Origin: Onstottus_A sp036505875
Lineage (GTDB): Bacteria; Acidobacteriota; Blastocatellia; UBA7656
Length of the DNA: 21,146 nucleotides
NCBI GenBank assembly: GCA_036505875.1
Contig: DASXSR010000006.1
Coordinates: 1-21,146 of the forward strand
Direction of reading: 5' to 3'
Position 1 is the first letter of the stretch, and every line of letters starts with the position of its first letter. Made by a program: the position numbers and the translations under genes. Of the stretch, positions 14,515 through 21,146 are shown in pieces. The notes beneath the pieces are model-generated. The model was given only the letters and a program-made list of their open reading frames with translations. It did not search any database and had not been told where the DNA came from.

Positions 14515-14886
14515 CTATTCGGTGTCAGTAGGCTTTTCGTCGTTCGGAGAATTCGATTCAGCGTTGAAGTAAGCCTCGTAGATTTCTATCGCCCGTTCAA
14601 GGTCTCGCTCGTCCACCATCACGACCACTTCTTGCGAGAAGCTGCCCGGAATGATGGCAAACTCTCCGCCCTCGACGAAAGAGCGAATCCCATTTCGCTC
14701 GAGCAGCTCCGAAACCATCTCGGCTTCGGCGCTGCTCTTGAACGACTGAAGCGGAACCGGCTCGCCCTCGCTTGTGTCGTGCACTTTGGTTTCAGGCGTC
14801 AGCGCTTCGACCAACGCAACGTCGCAGTCGGGGCAAACCGTGATGCCCGCTCTGTATTCGGCTTCGCAATCGGGACAGAATGCCAT
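14515..14886 (-). CDS. Zinc-ribbon protein with DUF2007-like domain
   Basis: The 123-residue protein begins with a zinc ribbon, CPDC (4-7) and CPDC (18-21), four cysteines able to hold one Zn. The second half, from about 47 (LQSFKSSAEAEMVSELLERNGIRSFVEGG), is a DUF2007-type ferredoxin-like domain, called a putative signal-transducing domain. It ends with an acidic tail. GGAGGA four bases before ATG is a strong ribosome site. It lies 99 bp downstream of the TIGR01777 gene with a palindromic repeat in the gap, so co-transcription is uncertain. It is convergent with the lipoprotein gene (42-bp gap). No function is established. Confidence 0.85.
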   Translation of the reverse strand: MAFCPDCEAEYRAGITVCPDCDVALVEALTPETKVHDTSEGEPVPLQSFKSSAEAEMVSELLERNGIRSFVEGGEFAIIPGSFSQEVVVMVDERDLERAIEIYEAYFNAESNSPNDEKPTDTE

Positions 14887-14904
14887 TGTGTCCTCCAGAT
14901 CAAT

Positions 14905-14993
14905 GTTCGTAGTCCCGCCTTCTCAGGCTGAAGCTGGTAGAGTGTTGGGCGCCAGCGCATTACGAGCTTCCGCATGAATGCGGTACTACGAAC
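14905..14993. repeat. GTAG-containing palindromic repeat at an epimerase stop
   Basis: GTTCGTAGTCCCGC (14905-14918) pairs with GCGGTACTACGAAC (14980-14993), one mismatch in 14. The right part contains a perfect hairpin CCGCAT-GA-ATGCGG (14970-14983), the left part a GCCT/AGGC one. On the minus strand the TAG stop of the TIGR01777 gene (14986-14988) lies inside the right arm, in the sequence CGTAGTACCGC. The organisation is like the repeat at 11086-11141, though the base sequence differs. Confidence 0.8.
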
Positions 14994-15897
14994 GCGCAAA
15001 CAAATCTTCCAACGCTTGCGCGAGCAGCGGATGATGAAACTCATACCCCGCAGCCAACGCCGCTGCAGGCACGACTCGCTGGCTATCGAAAAGCACTTCC
15101 GCCATTTCTCCAACCAGTACTCTAAGCGCCAGTTCGGGAACCGGCAAGAACGCGGGGCGATGCAGCGCACGCGCCAGCTCGCGGGTGAACTCAGCATTTG
15201 TCACGGCTTCAGGAGCAACGCCGTTCACCGGCCCGCTCATTGAACCAGTAAGAATCGCGTGGCAAAAAATACCGGCGATGTCCGCGATGTGAATCCACGG
15301 AAACCATTGCTTGCCGCTGCCAAGCGGCCCGCCCAGGCCGAGCTTGAACGGACCCAACATCTTTTTGAGCGCGCCGCCTTCGCTGCTCAAGACAACTCCG
15401 GTTCGAACCTGAACGACACGAACGCCAAACTCGCTCGCCCGCCCGGCTTCGCCTTCCCATTCCTGACAGACCTCGCTCATGAAACCACTTCCAGGCGGCG
15501 AAGTCTCTTCAAGCTGTTCGTCTTCACGGTTGCCGTAGAAGCCGACTGCCGAGCTGTTGACCAGAACTTCCGGTTTGCGATCCATCAACCGCAACCCGTC
15601 CACAAGGTTTTTTGTTGTCAGCACTCGAGAATCTCTTATCAGCCTTTTCTGTTGGTCGTCCCAGCGACGCGCGTCGATCGGCTCGCCGGCAAGATTCACC
15701 ACCGCGTCGACGCCATTCAATGCCGCTTCTGGAGGCGGGCCGGTTTGAGTGTCCCATTGATGGATCTCGGCGACGGCAAGCCCGGCCGGCTTGCGAGCCG
15801 AGCGCGACAGGCCGACGACTGTGTGGTCTTGCGAGGTGAGCGTCTGACAAATACTGCGCCCGATCAAGCCGGTGGCGCCGCTTACCAATATCTTCAT
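14986..15897 (-). CDS. TIGR01777-family NAD(P)-dependent epimerase-like protein
   Basis: The start at 15897 gives 303 residues (MKILVSGATGLIGRSI) and puts the Rossmann glycine motif GATGLIG at 7-13, as usual for this family; a longer reading from 15969 adds 24 residues with no recognisable fold. Other family marks are VVNLAGEPIDARRWDDQQK, NSSAVGFYGNRED and the C-terminal DUF1731 segment (ALAAGYEFHHPLLAQALEDL). Members are extended short-chain dehydrogenases/epimerases related to E. coli YfcH; the reaction is not known. A G-run (GGGGGGC) precedes ATG. The stop codon lies inside a palindromic repeat. The gene is divergent from the 16000-16028 promoter. Confidence 0.88.
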   Translation of the reverse strand: MKILVSGATGLIGRSICQTLTSQDHTVVGLSRSARKPAGLAVAEIHQWDTQTGPPPEAALNGVDAVVNLAGEPIDARRWDDQQKRLIRDSRVLTTKNLVDGLRLMDRKPEVLVNSSAVGFYGNREDEQLEETSPPGSGFMSEVCQEWEGEAGRASEFGVRVVQVRTGVVLSSEGGALKKMLGPFKLGLGGPLGSGKQWFPWIHIADIAGIFCHAILTGSMSGPVNGVAPEAVTNAEFTRELARALHRPAFLPVPELALRVLVGEMAEVLFDSQRVVPAAALAAGYEFHHPLLAQALEDLFARS

Positions 15898-15999
15898 TGT
15901 GCCCCCCGCAGCATTCGAAGCGTAGGCAGCGCGACAGCGTCCGTCAACCCTCACGCCTTCGACTCGCAACTTCTCATCCTTCTTGTGTCATAAACAAGA

Positions 16000-16028
16000 T
16001 TGACAGACAAGTCTCAATTAAGTATGGT
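16000..16028 (+). promoter_or_regulatory. Candidate promoter facing an intergenic transcript
   Basis: A perfect -35 TTGACA (16000-16005), 17-bp spacer and TATGGT (16023-16028, four of six) suggest initiation near 16035. No gene begins for 470 bases, so it would make a long leader for the epimerase at 16507 or a non-coding RNA. Confidence 0.45.
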
Positions 16029-16034
16029 CTTGCC

Positions 16035-16171
16035 TGGCCGAGTAGGTTCGAGTGCAGACGCTGAAACGTGTTGCGAACCGGACGGGGGTGATTCGAGCGA
16101 CTGCGATTCAAGGGTGGTCCCCGGACTCTAAGCTCGATCCAAATGAGGCTAGCGCTCGGAACTGAATAGCG
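16035..16171 (+). ncRNA. Possible structured RNA (tentative)
   Basis: Downstream of the promoter three stems can be drawn in order: GGTTCG/CGAACC (16045-16050 with 16074-16079), GATTCGAGC/GCTCGATC with one bulge (16090-16098 with 16132-16139), and CGCT/AGCG (16153-16156 with 16168-16171). It does not show the tmRNA T-arm or tag, nor RNase P conserved blocks. I cannot place it in a family and see no clear terminator, so the 3' end is arbitrary. Confidence 0.25.
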
Positions 16172-16444
16172 TAAGATCCCTTCTCTAAAGAGCTGTAAAA
16201 AGCGCGAACGTCCTCCACGACCTCTGTTAACGCGACGCGACAGAAGTTACCTTCGACGGTTCGAGAAACTAAACCGCCGCGCTCGTGGCTTCCTTTCGGG
16301 CTTAGCAATCAATGTTGCATTGTGCCTGAATTTGTCGCGCGGTCGGTGCCTTTTGCAAAATCGACTTGGTTGGAAGATAACCGGTCTTATCGATAGTGCG
16401 ATTGCTGCCGGGCTGCTTGCGGCTGTGCCGCTGCGATTCTGCGG

Positions 16445-16474
16445 TTGCCGACGCGAAAGTTTATATCGTATAAC
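16445..16474 (+). promoter_or_regulatory. Candidate promoter of the GDP-mannose epimerase gene
   Basis: TTGCCG (16445-16450), an 18-bp spacer and TATAAC (16469-16474) lie 33 bases before the ATG. GGAG (16493-16496) then serves as the ribosome site, so the leader would be about 26 bases. Confidence 0.45.
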
Positions 16475-16506
16475 GGCAATACCTGCTTCTACGGAGATAA
16501 ATCGAA

Positions 16507-17490
16507 ATGCCTCAAACAAGAGTGCTCGTCACGGGTGCCGGAGGGTTCATCGGGCATCATCTGGTGAAATATCTTACCAGTCGCGACTATTGGGTTCGAG
16601 GCGTTGACATCAAAGAGCCCGAGTATGAAGGTACGACGGCCGGCGAGTTTCAGATCCTGGATCTCAGAGAGTGGGAAAACTGCGTTCAAGCGATGCGCGG
16701 TATCGACGAGGTGTACGGGCTGGCGGCTAATATGGGCGGCATCGGGTTTATCGAGAGCAACAAAGCCGTCATCGTTCGCGACAACACGTTAATCAACATT
16801 CAATCGATTGAGGCGGCGCGCGCGGCCGGAATCAAGCGATATCTTTACACTTCCAGCGCGTGCGTATATCCCGGTTACCTCCAGGATCGAACGGATCTCG
16901 CTCCGTTGAAAGAAGAAGACGCTTACCCGGCGGACGCGGAAGACGGGTACGGTTGGGAGAAGTTGTACATGGAGCGAGTGTGCCGGCATTACCGCGAAGA
17001 CTTCGGACTCGAAACGAGAGTAGTCAGGTTTCATAACATCTTCGGACCGCTGGGCGCCTATGATGGAGGCCGAGAGAAGTCTCCCGCGGCGATATGCCGC
17101 AAGGTCGCGCTCGCAAGGGACGGCGATGAGATCGAAGTGTGGGGAGACGGAGAGCAGACCCGTTCGTATTGTTACATCGACGATTGCGTCGAAGGTATCC
17201 ATCGCCTTATGCGAAGCGACTATCATCATCCGCTCAATCTCGGCCAGGACAGAGTGATCTCAATCAACGAGCTGGTGGATATTGTTGCTGAAATCGCCAG
17301 CAAGAAAATCAAAAAGAGATACGATCTCACCAAGCCGCAGGGAGTCAGAGGGAGAAACAGCGACAACTCAAGATTGAGAGAAGTGCTCAACTGGGAGCCT
17401 CGAGTCTCGCTCGAAGCAGGGCTCGAAACGACCTACCGATGGATATCAGCGCAACTGAATAAGAACGAATTGCCCGAATCAGGACGCTAA
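16507..17490 (+). CDS. GDP-mannose 3,5-epimerase homologue
   Basis: The 327-residue extended SDR closely resembles plant GDP-mannose 3',5'-epimerase (EC 5.1.3.18), which makes GDP-L-galactose and GDP-L-gulose. It has the NAD loop GAGGFIG (10-16), AANMGGIGFIESN (73-85), SSACVYP (116-122) with Cys119, YGWEK (148-152) as the Tyr/Lys pair, GGREKSPAA (187-195) with Lys191, and EGVRGRNSD-like GVRGRNSDN near the end. Cys119, Tyr148, Lys152 and Lys191 correspond to the catalytic residues of the Arabidopsis enzyme. No ascorbate genes are present, so the product more likely feeds polysaccharide synthesis. It has its own promoter and ribosome site; guaA follows after 212 bp on the same strand. An ordinary UDP-glucose-type epimerase is less likely because of GGREK and MGGIGF. 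Confidence 0.87.
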   Translation: MPQTRVLVTGAGGFIGHHLVKYLTSRDYWVRGVDIKEPEYEGTTAGEFQILDLREWENCVQAMRGIDEVYGLAANMGGIGFIESNKAVIVRDNTLINIQSIEAARAAGIKRYLYTSSACVYPGYLQDRTDLAPLKEEDAYPADAEDGYGWEKLYMERVCRHYREDFGLETRVVRFHNIFGPLGAYDGGREKSPAAICRKVALARDGDEIEVWGDGEQTRSYCYIDDCVEGIHRLMRSDYHHPLNLGQDRVISINELVDIVAEIASKKIKKRYDLTKPQGVRGRNSDNSRLREVLNWEPRVSLEAGLETTYRWISAQLNKNELPESGR

Positions 17491-17658
17491 ACCAAGTGCA
17501 AAGCGTCGCTCGATTGTGAGGTGATCCGATGAGTATAACGTACCTGGGCGCTTTTCTCGGCTCTACATTCCTTTCGTTTGTACTGAACTGATTGGGTCCG
17601 GAGACGCCTTCAGATCTTCCTCTCCCGCGCAAACCTCTCTCGCCGCATCATTACGGCT

Positions 17659-17688
17659 TTGCATCCTTGCAAACGCGTTCCATATAAT
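17659..17688 (+). promoter_or_regulatory. Promoter of guaA
   Basis: TTGCAT (17659-17664), 18-bp spacer and a perfect TATAAT (17683-17688) place initiation near 17695, about eight bases before the guaA ATG. No ribosome site fits between. A small inverted repeat TTTGCA-TCCT-TGCAAA (17658-17673) covers the -35, and AACGCGTT (17672-17679) is a palindrome inside the spacer; either could bind a regulator. Confidence 0.55.
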
Positions 17689-17702
17689 CCTCTCTCAACG
17701 TC

Positions 17703-19241
17703 ATGGCGCTGGACCACGAAACCGTTCTCATTCTCGACTTCGGCGGACAGTACACACAACTCATCGCTCGCAGAGTTCGCGAGCTTGGCGTTTATTCTGA
17801 GATCGTCCCCTTCAACATATCCGGCGAAAAGCTAAGCGAAAAGAACCCGCGAGGCATCATCCTTTCCGGTGGGCCATCGTCGGTTTATGATGAAGGCGCG
17901 CCGCATCCTGATCGTGCGGTAATCGAGATGGGCGTGCCGGTGCTCGGCATATGTTATGGCGTGCAACTGATGGCTTACTTTCTCGGCGGTGAAGTGAAGC
18001 CTTCCAACAGACGCGAGTATGGACAAGCCGAGATCGAAGTAAGGGGTCCGAGCCAGTTACTTGCCGGGTTGCCATTCCTCTTGAAAGTTTGGATGAGTCA
18101 CGGCGACTACGTGAGCCGGCCGCCCGAAGGTTTCGCGGTGACGGCGGCTACTGAAGCGGCGATCGGAGCTGTTGAAGATCCTCGACGCAAACTCTACGGC
18201 GTGCAATTCCATCCCGAGGTCGCGCACACCCCGCAAGGCAAAGAGATACTCCGAAACTTTTTGGTTAGTGTCTGCGGGCTTCGATGCGATTGGACGATGG
18301 CGTCGTTCATTGAAACGACCGTCGAAGATATCAAGCGTCGAGTTCGTGATGGCCGGGCGGTCTGCGGACTCTCGGGCGGAGTTGATTCATCGGTTGCGGC
18401 CGCGTTGGTCGCCCGCGCGATCGGCGACCGCCAGACCTGCATCTTCGTCGACACCGGTTTGCTTCGCAAGAACGAGTTTGAAGAAGTGCTGGAAGCTTAT
18501 CGCGAGATGGATCTCAACGTGATCGGCGTCGCGGCGGGCGAACGCTTCTTGACTAAGCTTGCCGGCGTGATCGATCCCGAGCGCAAACGCAAGATCATCG
18601 GTAATGAGTTCATCGAGATCTTTCAAGAACAAGCTCGCAAGCTCGGTCACGAAGACTTCCTTGTTCAAGGCACGCTGTATCCCGATGTGATCGAGTCGGT
18701 TTCGGTCAAGGGTCCTTCGGCGGTGATCAAGTCCCATCACAACGTCGGCGGCTTGCCCGAGAAGATGAACCTGAAACTGATCGAGCCGCTGCGGGAGTTG
18801 TTCAAGGACGAAGTGCGAAGAGTGGGCCGCGAGCTGGGCTTGCCCGAAGAGATCGTCGGCCGTCAGCCGTTCCCGGGGCCGGGCCTTGCGGTTCGAATAC
18901 TGGGCGAAGTGACCGCCGATCGAGTCGCGCTGCTTCAAGAAGCCGACGCTATCGTAATTGAAGAGATTCGCCGCGCCGACCTGTACGACAAAGTCTGGCA
19001 ATCGTTCGCCGTGCTGTTGCCGGTGTCGACGGTCGGCGTGATGGGAGACAACCGCACCTACGACAACGCGATTGCTCTGCGGATTGTGGAGTCGCTCGAC
19101 GGGATGACCGCCGATTGGGGCCGAGTGCCGTACGAGGTGCTTCAGCGGATTTCATCTCGAATCGTGAGCGAGGTGCGCGGGGTCAATCGAGTCGTGTATG
19201 ACATCAGCTCGAAACCGCCTTCAACAATCGAGTGGGAATAA
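17703..19241 (+). CDS. guaA: GMP synthase (glutamine-hydrolysing)
   Basis: GuaA converts XMP to GMP with ATP and glutamine (EC 6.3.5.2), the last step of guanine nucleotide synthesis. The 512 residues are of usual length. The class I glutamine amidotransferase domain (about 1-195) has the nucleophile Cys84 in GICYGVQ and the His170/Glu172 pair in QFHPEVAH. The ATP-pyrophosphatase domain starts with SGGVDSS (224-230). The C-terminal dimerisation domain ends SKPPSTIEWE, the canonical end. Translation probably begins on a short or absent leader, as the -10 box ends 14 bases before ATG and no Shine-Dalgarno sequence is seen. Its stop directly abuts the stop of the convergent gene (19242), without a single base between them. 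Confidence 0.98.
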   Translation: MALDHETVLILDFGGQYTQLIARRVRELGVYSEIVPFNISGEKLSEKNPRGIILSGGPSSVYDEGAPHPDRAVIEMGVPVLGICYGVQLMAYFLGGEVKPSNRREYGQAEIEVRGPSQLLAGLPFLLKVWMSHGDYVSRPPEGFAVTAATEAAIGAVEDPRRKLYGVQFHPEVAHTPQGKEILRNFLVSVCGLRCDWTMASFIETTVEDIKRRVRDGRAVCGLSGGVDSSVAAALVARAIGDRQTCIFVDTGLLRKNEFEEVLEAYREMDLNVIGVAAGERFLTKLAGVIDPERKRKIIGNEFIEIFQEQARKLGHEDFLVQGTLYPDVIESVSVKGPSAVIKSHHNVGGLPEKMNLKLIEPLRELFKDEVRRVGRELGLPEEIVGRQPFPGPGLAVRILGEVTADRVALLQEADAIVIEEIRRADLYDKVWQSFAVLLPVSTVGVMGDNRTYDNAIALRIVESLDGMTADWGRVPYEVLQRISSRIVSEVRGVNRVVYDISSKPPSTIEWE

Positions 19242-19472
19242 TCACTTCTTCTTTTCCGCCTGCCACAATCCGCGCGAGAGCGGCCTTCCGCAAAACGGAC
19301 AGAAGTTAAGAGCCAGATAATTGATCCTTCCGGTTTGGGTATCTCCCGAACGCAGAAAGTATTCACTGTCGATGTCGTTGAAAGTTCGGCCATCGCGGAT
19401 CAAGTACCGCTCGGTGTGGACGACCATCTCGCGATCCATCGCGTTGGACATTTCATCGCAACAACAAACCAT
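19242..19472 (-). CDS. Small Cys-rich protein, CCC...CPFCG, 76 aa
   Basis: I do not recognise a named family. The start at ATG 19472 follows GAGAGGGG at good spacing and lies 16 bp after the stop of the preceding 77-residue gene; a longer reading from 19610 would overlap that gene and looks artificial. The protein begins MVCCCDEM and ends with FCPFCGRPLSRGLW plus a lysine tail. Cys3-5 with Cys58 and Cys61 could form a zinc or other metal site linking the two ends, and CPFCG is typical of zinc-ribbon knuckles. The middle is polar (RYLIRDGRTFNDIDSEYFLRS would be strand-rich). It is the third gene of a run after the HAD hydrolase, and its stop abuts the guaA stop. Confidence 0.68.
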   Translation of the reverse strand: MVCCCDEMSNAMDREMVVHTERYLIRDGRTFNDIDSEYFLRSGDTQTGRINYLALNFCPFCGRPLSRGLWQAEKKK

Positions 19473-19488
19473 AACGCCCCTCTCGAAC

Positions 19489-19722
19489 TCAACCCAGCTT
19501 GCGCACCAGAACAATCGCCCTCGCGAAATGACGGTCGAGCACTTCGTATCTGTCCGCGAAGTCGGGCGGCTCGTTCCCGTCGCGCAAGTCGGCCACAGCC
19601 AAATCCGCATCCGGGATTCGCTCGGAAGAGCCGAATACTCGATAGCGCGACGCTCGGGTCGCTATCATCTTTATATCGATGTCGCCTGAAGCTTCAGCTT
19701 CACGCAGGCTCAAAATCTTCAT
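19489..19722 (-). CDS. Hypothetical protein, 77 aa
   Basis: No family is recognised. It has a strong ribosome site (AGAGGA five bases before ATG) and fits tightly between the HAD gene (22 bp upstream) and the Cys-rich gene (16 bp downstream), which argues that it is real. The sequence starts MKILSLREAEASGDIDIKMI. The middle is acidic (PDADLAVADLRDGNEPPDF) and the end hydrophobic and basic (AIVLVRKLG). The alternation suggests a small mixed alpha/beta domain. No Cys, signal peptide or membrane span is present. Confidence 0.65.
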   Translation of the reverse strand: MKILSLREAEASGDIDIKMIATRASRYRVFGSSERIPDADLAVADLRDGNEPPDFADRYEVLDRHFARAIVLVRKLG

Positions 19723-19744
19723 CGAGTCCTCTTGCAGCCGGCGA

Positions 19745-20476
19745 TCAGGCGAGTGCTTCGACCAACCGCGGGAGCTTCCTCAAATCATCAGTCACAAAAT
19801 CAGCCAGCGTAGTCGAGTCCTCTTCCATCGGTGTGACGCCGGTAAATCGGATCGCGCGATAGCCCGCTCGCTTCGCGCCGACGACATCGGTGTGTTCAAG
19901 ATCGCCGATGTGCACGATCTCAGCAGGCTCCGCTGAAAGCGATCGACACGTGCGCTCGAACACCTCCGTATGAGGCTTCGAGCGCCCCGCTTCGTCGGAA
20001 AACACCAGCGAGTCAAACAGATCGAGCAGACTATGGCTCGCCAAAACCTGTTTCAATACTCGTCCTGGCGAGAAGCCGACATCAGAGATAATTCCGAGTC
20101 GATAGCGACGCGAAAGCTGCGGCAAAACGTCAACCGCGCCTTCGATCGGGACCGGCGGATGCTCAAATATGCCTTCCTCAAACCGAGCCACGAGATCAGC
20201 AAGCGCCGCGTCGGGCAAACACACATCTAGTTGAGTCAGGATGCTGCAAACGCGCTCGGTAGTAGCACAGGTGCGATGCTCCTCGCGCCAGACTCTCTGG
20301 TGCTCGACGGCCTCCACGTGGCATGCTTGCTCCAAGTCAGCGACAGTCACATCACGATACGCACATAGCGCTTCTTTCAACAGACTTCGCCGCCTGGCTT
20401 TATACAACAAAAACCCGCCGGGCTGCTCGGTGAACAGCGTGTTCCAAAAATCAAAAGAGATCGCTTCGATCGACAA
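19745..20476 (-). CDS. HAD-superfamily hydrolase, subfamily IA-like
   Basis: The 243-residue protein has the four HAD motifs: motif I FDFWNT (8-13) with nucleophile Asp9, motif II SDVG (131-134), motif III Lys167 in GRSKPH, and motif IV HIGDLEHTD (189-197) with Asp192 and Asp197. The second residue after the nucleophile is Trp instead of the Asp of ordinary phosphatases, as in dehalogenase-like or other atypical members, so the reaction may not be simple phosphate removal. A helical cap lies between motifs I and II. The start is TTG, forced by an in-frame stop two codons upstream. It is the first of three closely spaced minus-strand genes and is divergent from rsmG (91 bp). Confidence 0.87.
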   Translation of the reverse strand: MSIEAISFDFWNTLFTEQPGGFLLYKARRRSLLKEALCAYRDVTVADLEQACHVEAVEHQRVWREEHRTCATTERVCSILTQLDVCLPDAALADLVARFEEGIFEHPPVPIEGAVDVLPQLSRRYRLGIISDVGFSPGRVLKQVLASHSLLDLFDSLVFSDEAGRSKPHTEVFERTCRSLSAEPAEIVHIGDLEHTDVVGAKRAGYRAIRFTGVTPMEEDSTTLADFVTDDLRKLPRLVEALA

Positions 20477-20567
20477 GATTCACATTCTCGCTCTAACTAT
20501 TTTCGCGCCAGACGACTATTGTAATAAGAGAACGTCAGGCAAACAAACGCCGCGCGATTAAACTTGA

Positions 20568-21146
20568 ATGAGCGCCAACGAGCAAAAAGACTTCCGAGGG
20601 TCGCTCGTGTCATCAATCGCGAGCTTTGGGCTTGAGGCTGTGACTGAAGAACAGATCGAGCGGCTGACTGGGCATTACCGGATGCTTTGCCGATGGAACC
20701 AGCGAGTCAACCTCACCAGGATCATAAAGCCTGAAGAAGCGGCGAGGTTTCATTATGCTGAATCACTCTTCGGCGCGAGTTTCATCGCAGACGAACAAAG
20801 TGTTCTGGACATCGGCAGCGGCGCGGGGTTTCCGGCGATTCCAATTGCGGTTGCCAGGCCTGACGTTCAAGTGACGGCGCTCGAAGCAAACAACAAGAAG
20901 TCGCTGTTCTTGAAAGAAGCTAAGGAAGCGCTGGCTCTGACAAACTTCAGAGTGATCACGGCGCGTCTGGAAGACTTCGATTGGTCCGGTTACGAGCTAC
21001 TGACGAGCCGGGCGCTCGAACGCGCTGAGGTAATCTTGCCTTCAGTGATCGAGCGACTGACCCCGCACAATCGATTGATGCTCTTTTGCGCGACTGAGCT
21101 GCTCGGAAAGCTCGAGCGGCAAGTGAAAAACATCAGGATCGAAACT
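20568..21146 (+). CDS. rsmG: 16S rRNA (guanine527-N7)-methyltransferase RsmG, 3' end missing
   Basis: RsmG (GidB) methylates G527 of 16S rRNA with SAM (EC 2.1.1.170). The window ends in frame after 193 codons; full-length proteins have about 205-240. The N-terminal helical part carries RMLCRWNQRVNLTRI, and the SAM-binding loop reads VLDIGSGAGFPAIPIA, followed by VTALEANNKKSLFLKEA and SRALERAEVILP, all typical. It has no clear ribosome site before ATG (AAACTTGAATG), so a leaderless or coupled start is possible, or the start is elsewhere. It is divergent from the HAD gene. mnmG (gidA) often neighbours rsmG in other bacteria but is not upstream here. Confidence 0.94.
   Translation, partial: MSANEQKDFRGSLVSSIASFGLEAVTEEQIERLTGHYRMLCRWNQRVNLTRIIKPEEAARFHYAESLFGASFIADEQSVLDIGSGAGFPAIPIAVARPDVQVTALEANNKKSLFLKEAKEALALTNFRVITARLEDFDWSGYELLTSRALERAEVILPSVIERLTPHNRLMLFCATELLGKLERQVKNIRIET

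Larger units (their letters stand above)
15898..16506. other. 0.6-kb intergenic region, no convincing gene
   Basis: No reading frame with a ribosome site or family resemblance is present; a 66-codon minus-strand frame (16108-16308) starts with TTG and lacks a ribosome site. The region holds a good promoter at 16000-16028, foldable sequence downstream of it (16045-16171), a TTTTGCAAAA palindrome (16351-16360), and a promoter for the next gene near 16445-16474. Confidence 0.6.

Noticed and set aside
14508..14521. Perfect 14-base palindrome CGAATAGCTATTCG between convergent genes as a bidirectional terminator
   Set aside because: Stem of only five pairs with a four-base loop, overlaps a stop codon and has no T-tract on either side.
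15259..15993. 244-codon plus-strand frame opposite the TIGR01777 gene
   Set aside because: Fully antisense to a conserved gene, without ribosome site or recognisable domain.
16085..16100. GGGGGTGATTCG resembling the start of tmRNA
   Set aside because: The following D-loop, tag reading frame and matching acceptor/T-arm end are absent.
16108..16308. 66-codon minus-strand frame in the large intergenic gap
   Set aside because: TTG start without a ribosome site and no recognisable composition; it overlaps the foldable stretch.
1..21146. CRISPR array, tRNA, rRNA, insertion sequence or prophage genes
   Set aside because: None found by eye on either strand; no regularly spaced repeats, tRNA arms, transposase or phage motifs.

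Overview
The window looks like a moderately GC-rich chromosome segment from an uncultured or soil-type Acidobacteriota, perhaps Blastocatellia. This is inferred from three things: the kinase–TolB-like–TPR protein, a BNR/sortilin-type propeller protein beside it, and short GTAG-ended palindromic repeats at gene ends. No rRNA or tRNA gene is visible, so the taxonomy is not proven. Most genes are housekeeping, with small accessory genes between them.

Layout. 1-246: no gene, several hairpins and a dispersed-type inverted repeat. 247-2323 (minus): asnS, a LOG-family phosphoribohydrolase and a newly noticed 58-residue basic protein joined by a TAATG overlap. 2456-2785 (plus): a coiled-coil hypothetical. 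2818-8705 (minus): a four-gene run made of a proline-rich repeat peptide, a membrane Ser/Thr kinase with TolB-like and TPR parts, a secreted BNR propeller and a sulfotransferase. 8952-11089 (plus): a second, different sulfotransferase, a small cytochrome c, a DUF1059 protein and a cysteine dioxygenase. 11289-14472 (plus): hslV, hslU and a fibronectin-III lipoprotein. 14515-15897 (minus): a TIGR01777 sugar-epimerase-like protein and a zinc-ribbon/DUF2007 protein. 15898-16506: a 0.6 kb gap with a good promoter and foldable sequence. 16507-19241 (plus): a GDP-mannose 3,5-epimerase homologue and guaA. 19242-20476 (minus): a HAD hydrolase with two tiny downstream genes. 20568 to the end (plus): rsmG, cut by the window edge.

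The most distinctive material is the kinase locus (2818-9722). A small peptide with three PPKPPPKAP repeats is encoded just upstream of a transmembrane kinase, followed by a secreted propeller and a sulfotransferase, with another sulfotransferase divergent to them. The spacing (49, 25 and 24 bp) suggests one transcript. I do not know a described system with this composition; its function is unknown.

Other points are regulatory or structural. hslV and guaA have promoters so close to ATG that their mRNAs should be leaderless or nearly so. Two palindromic repeats carry the TAG stop codons of the adjacent genes. A 17-bp inverted repeat lies just upstream of the hslV promoter, and an AT-rich insertion forms the N-terminus of the lipoprotein after hslU.
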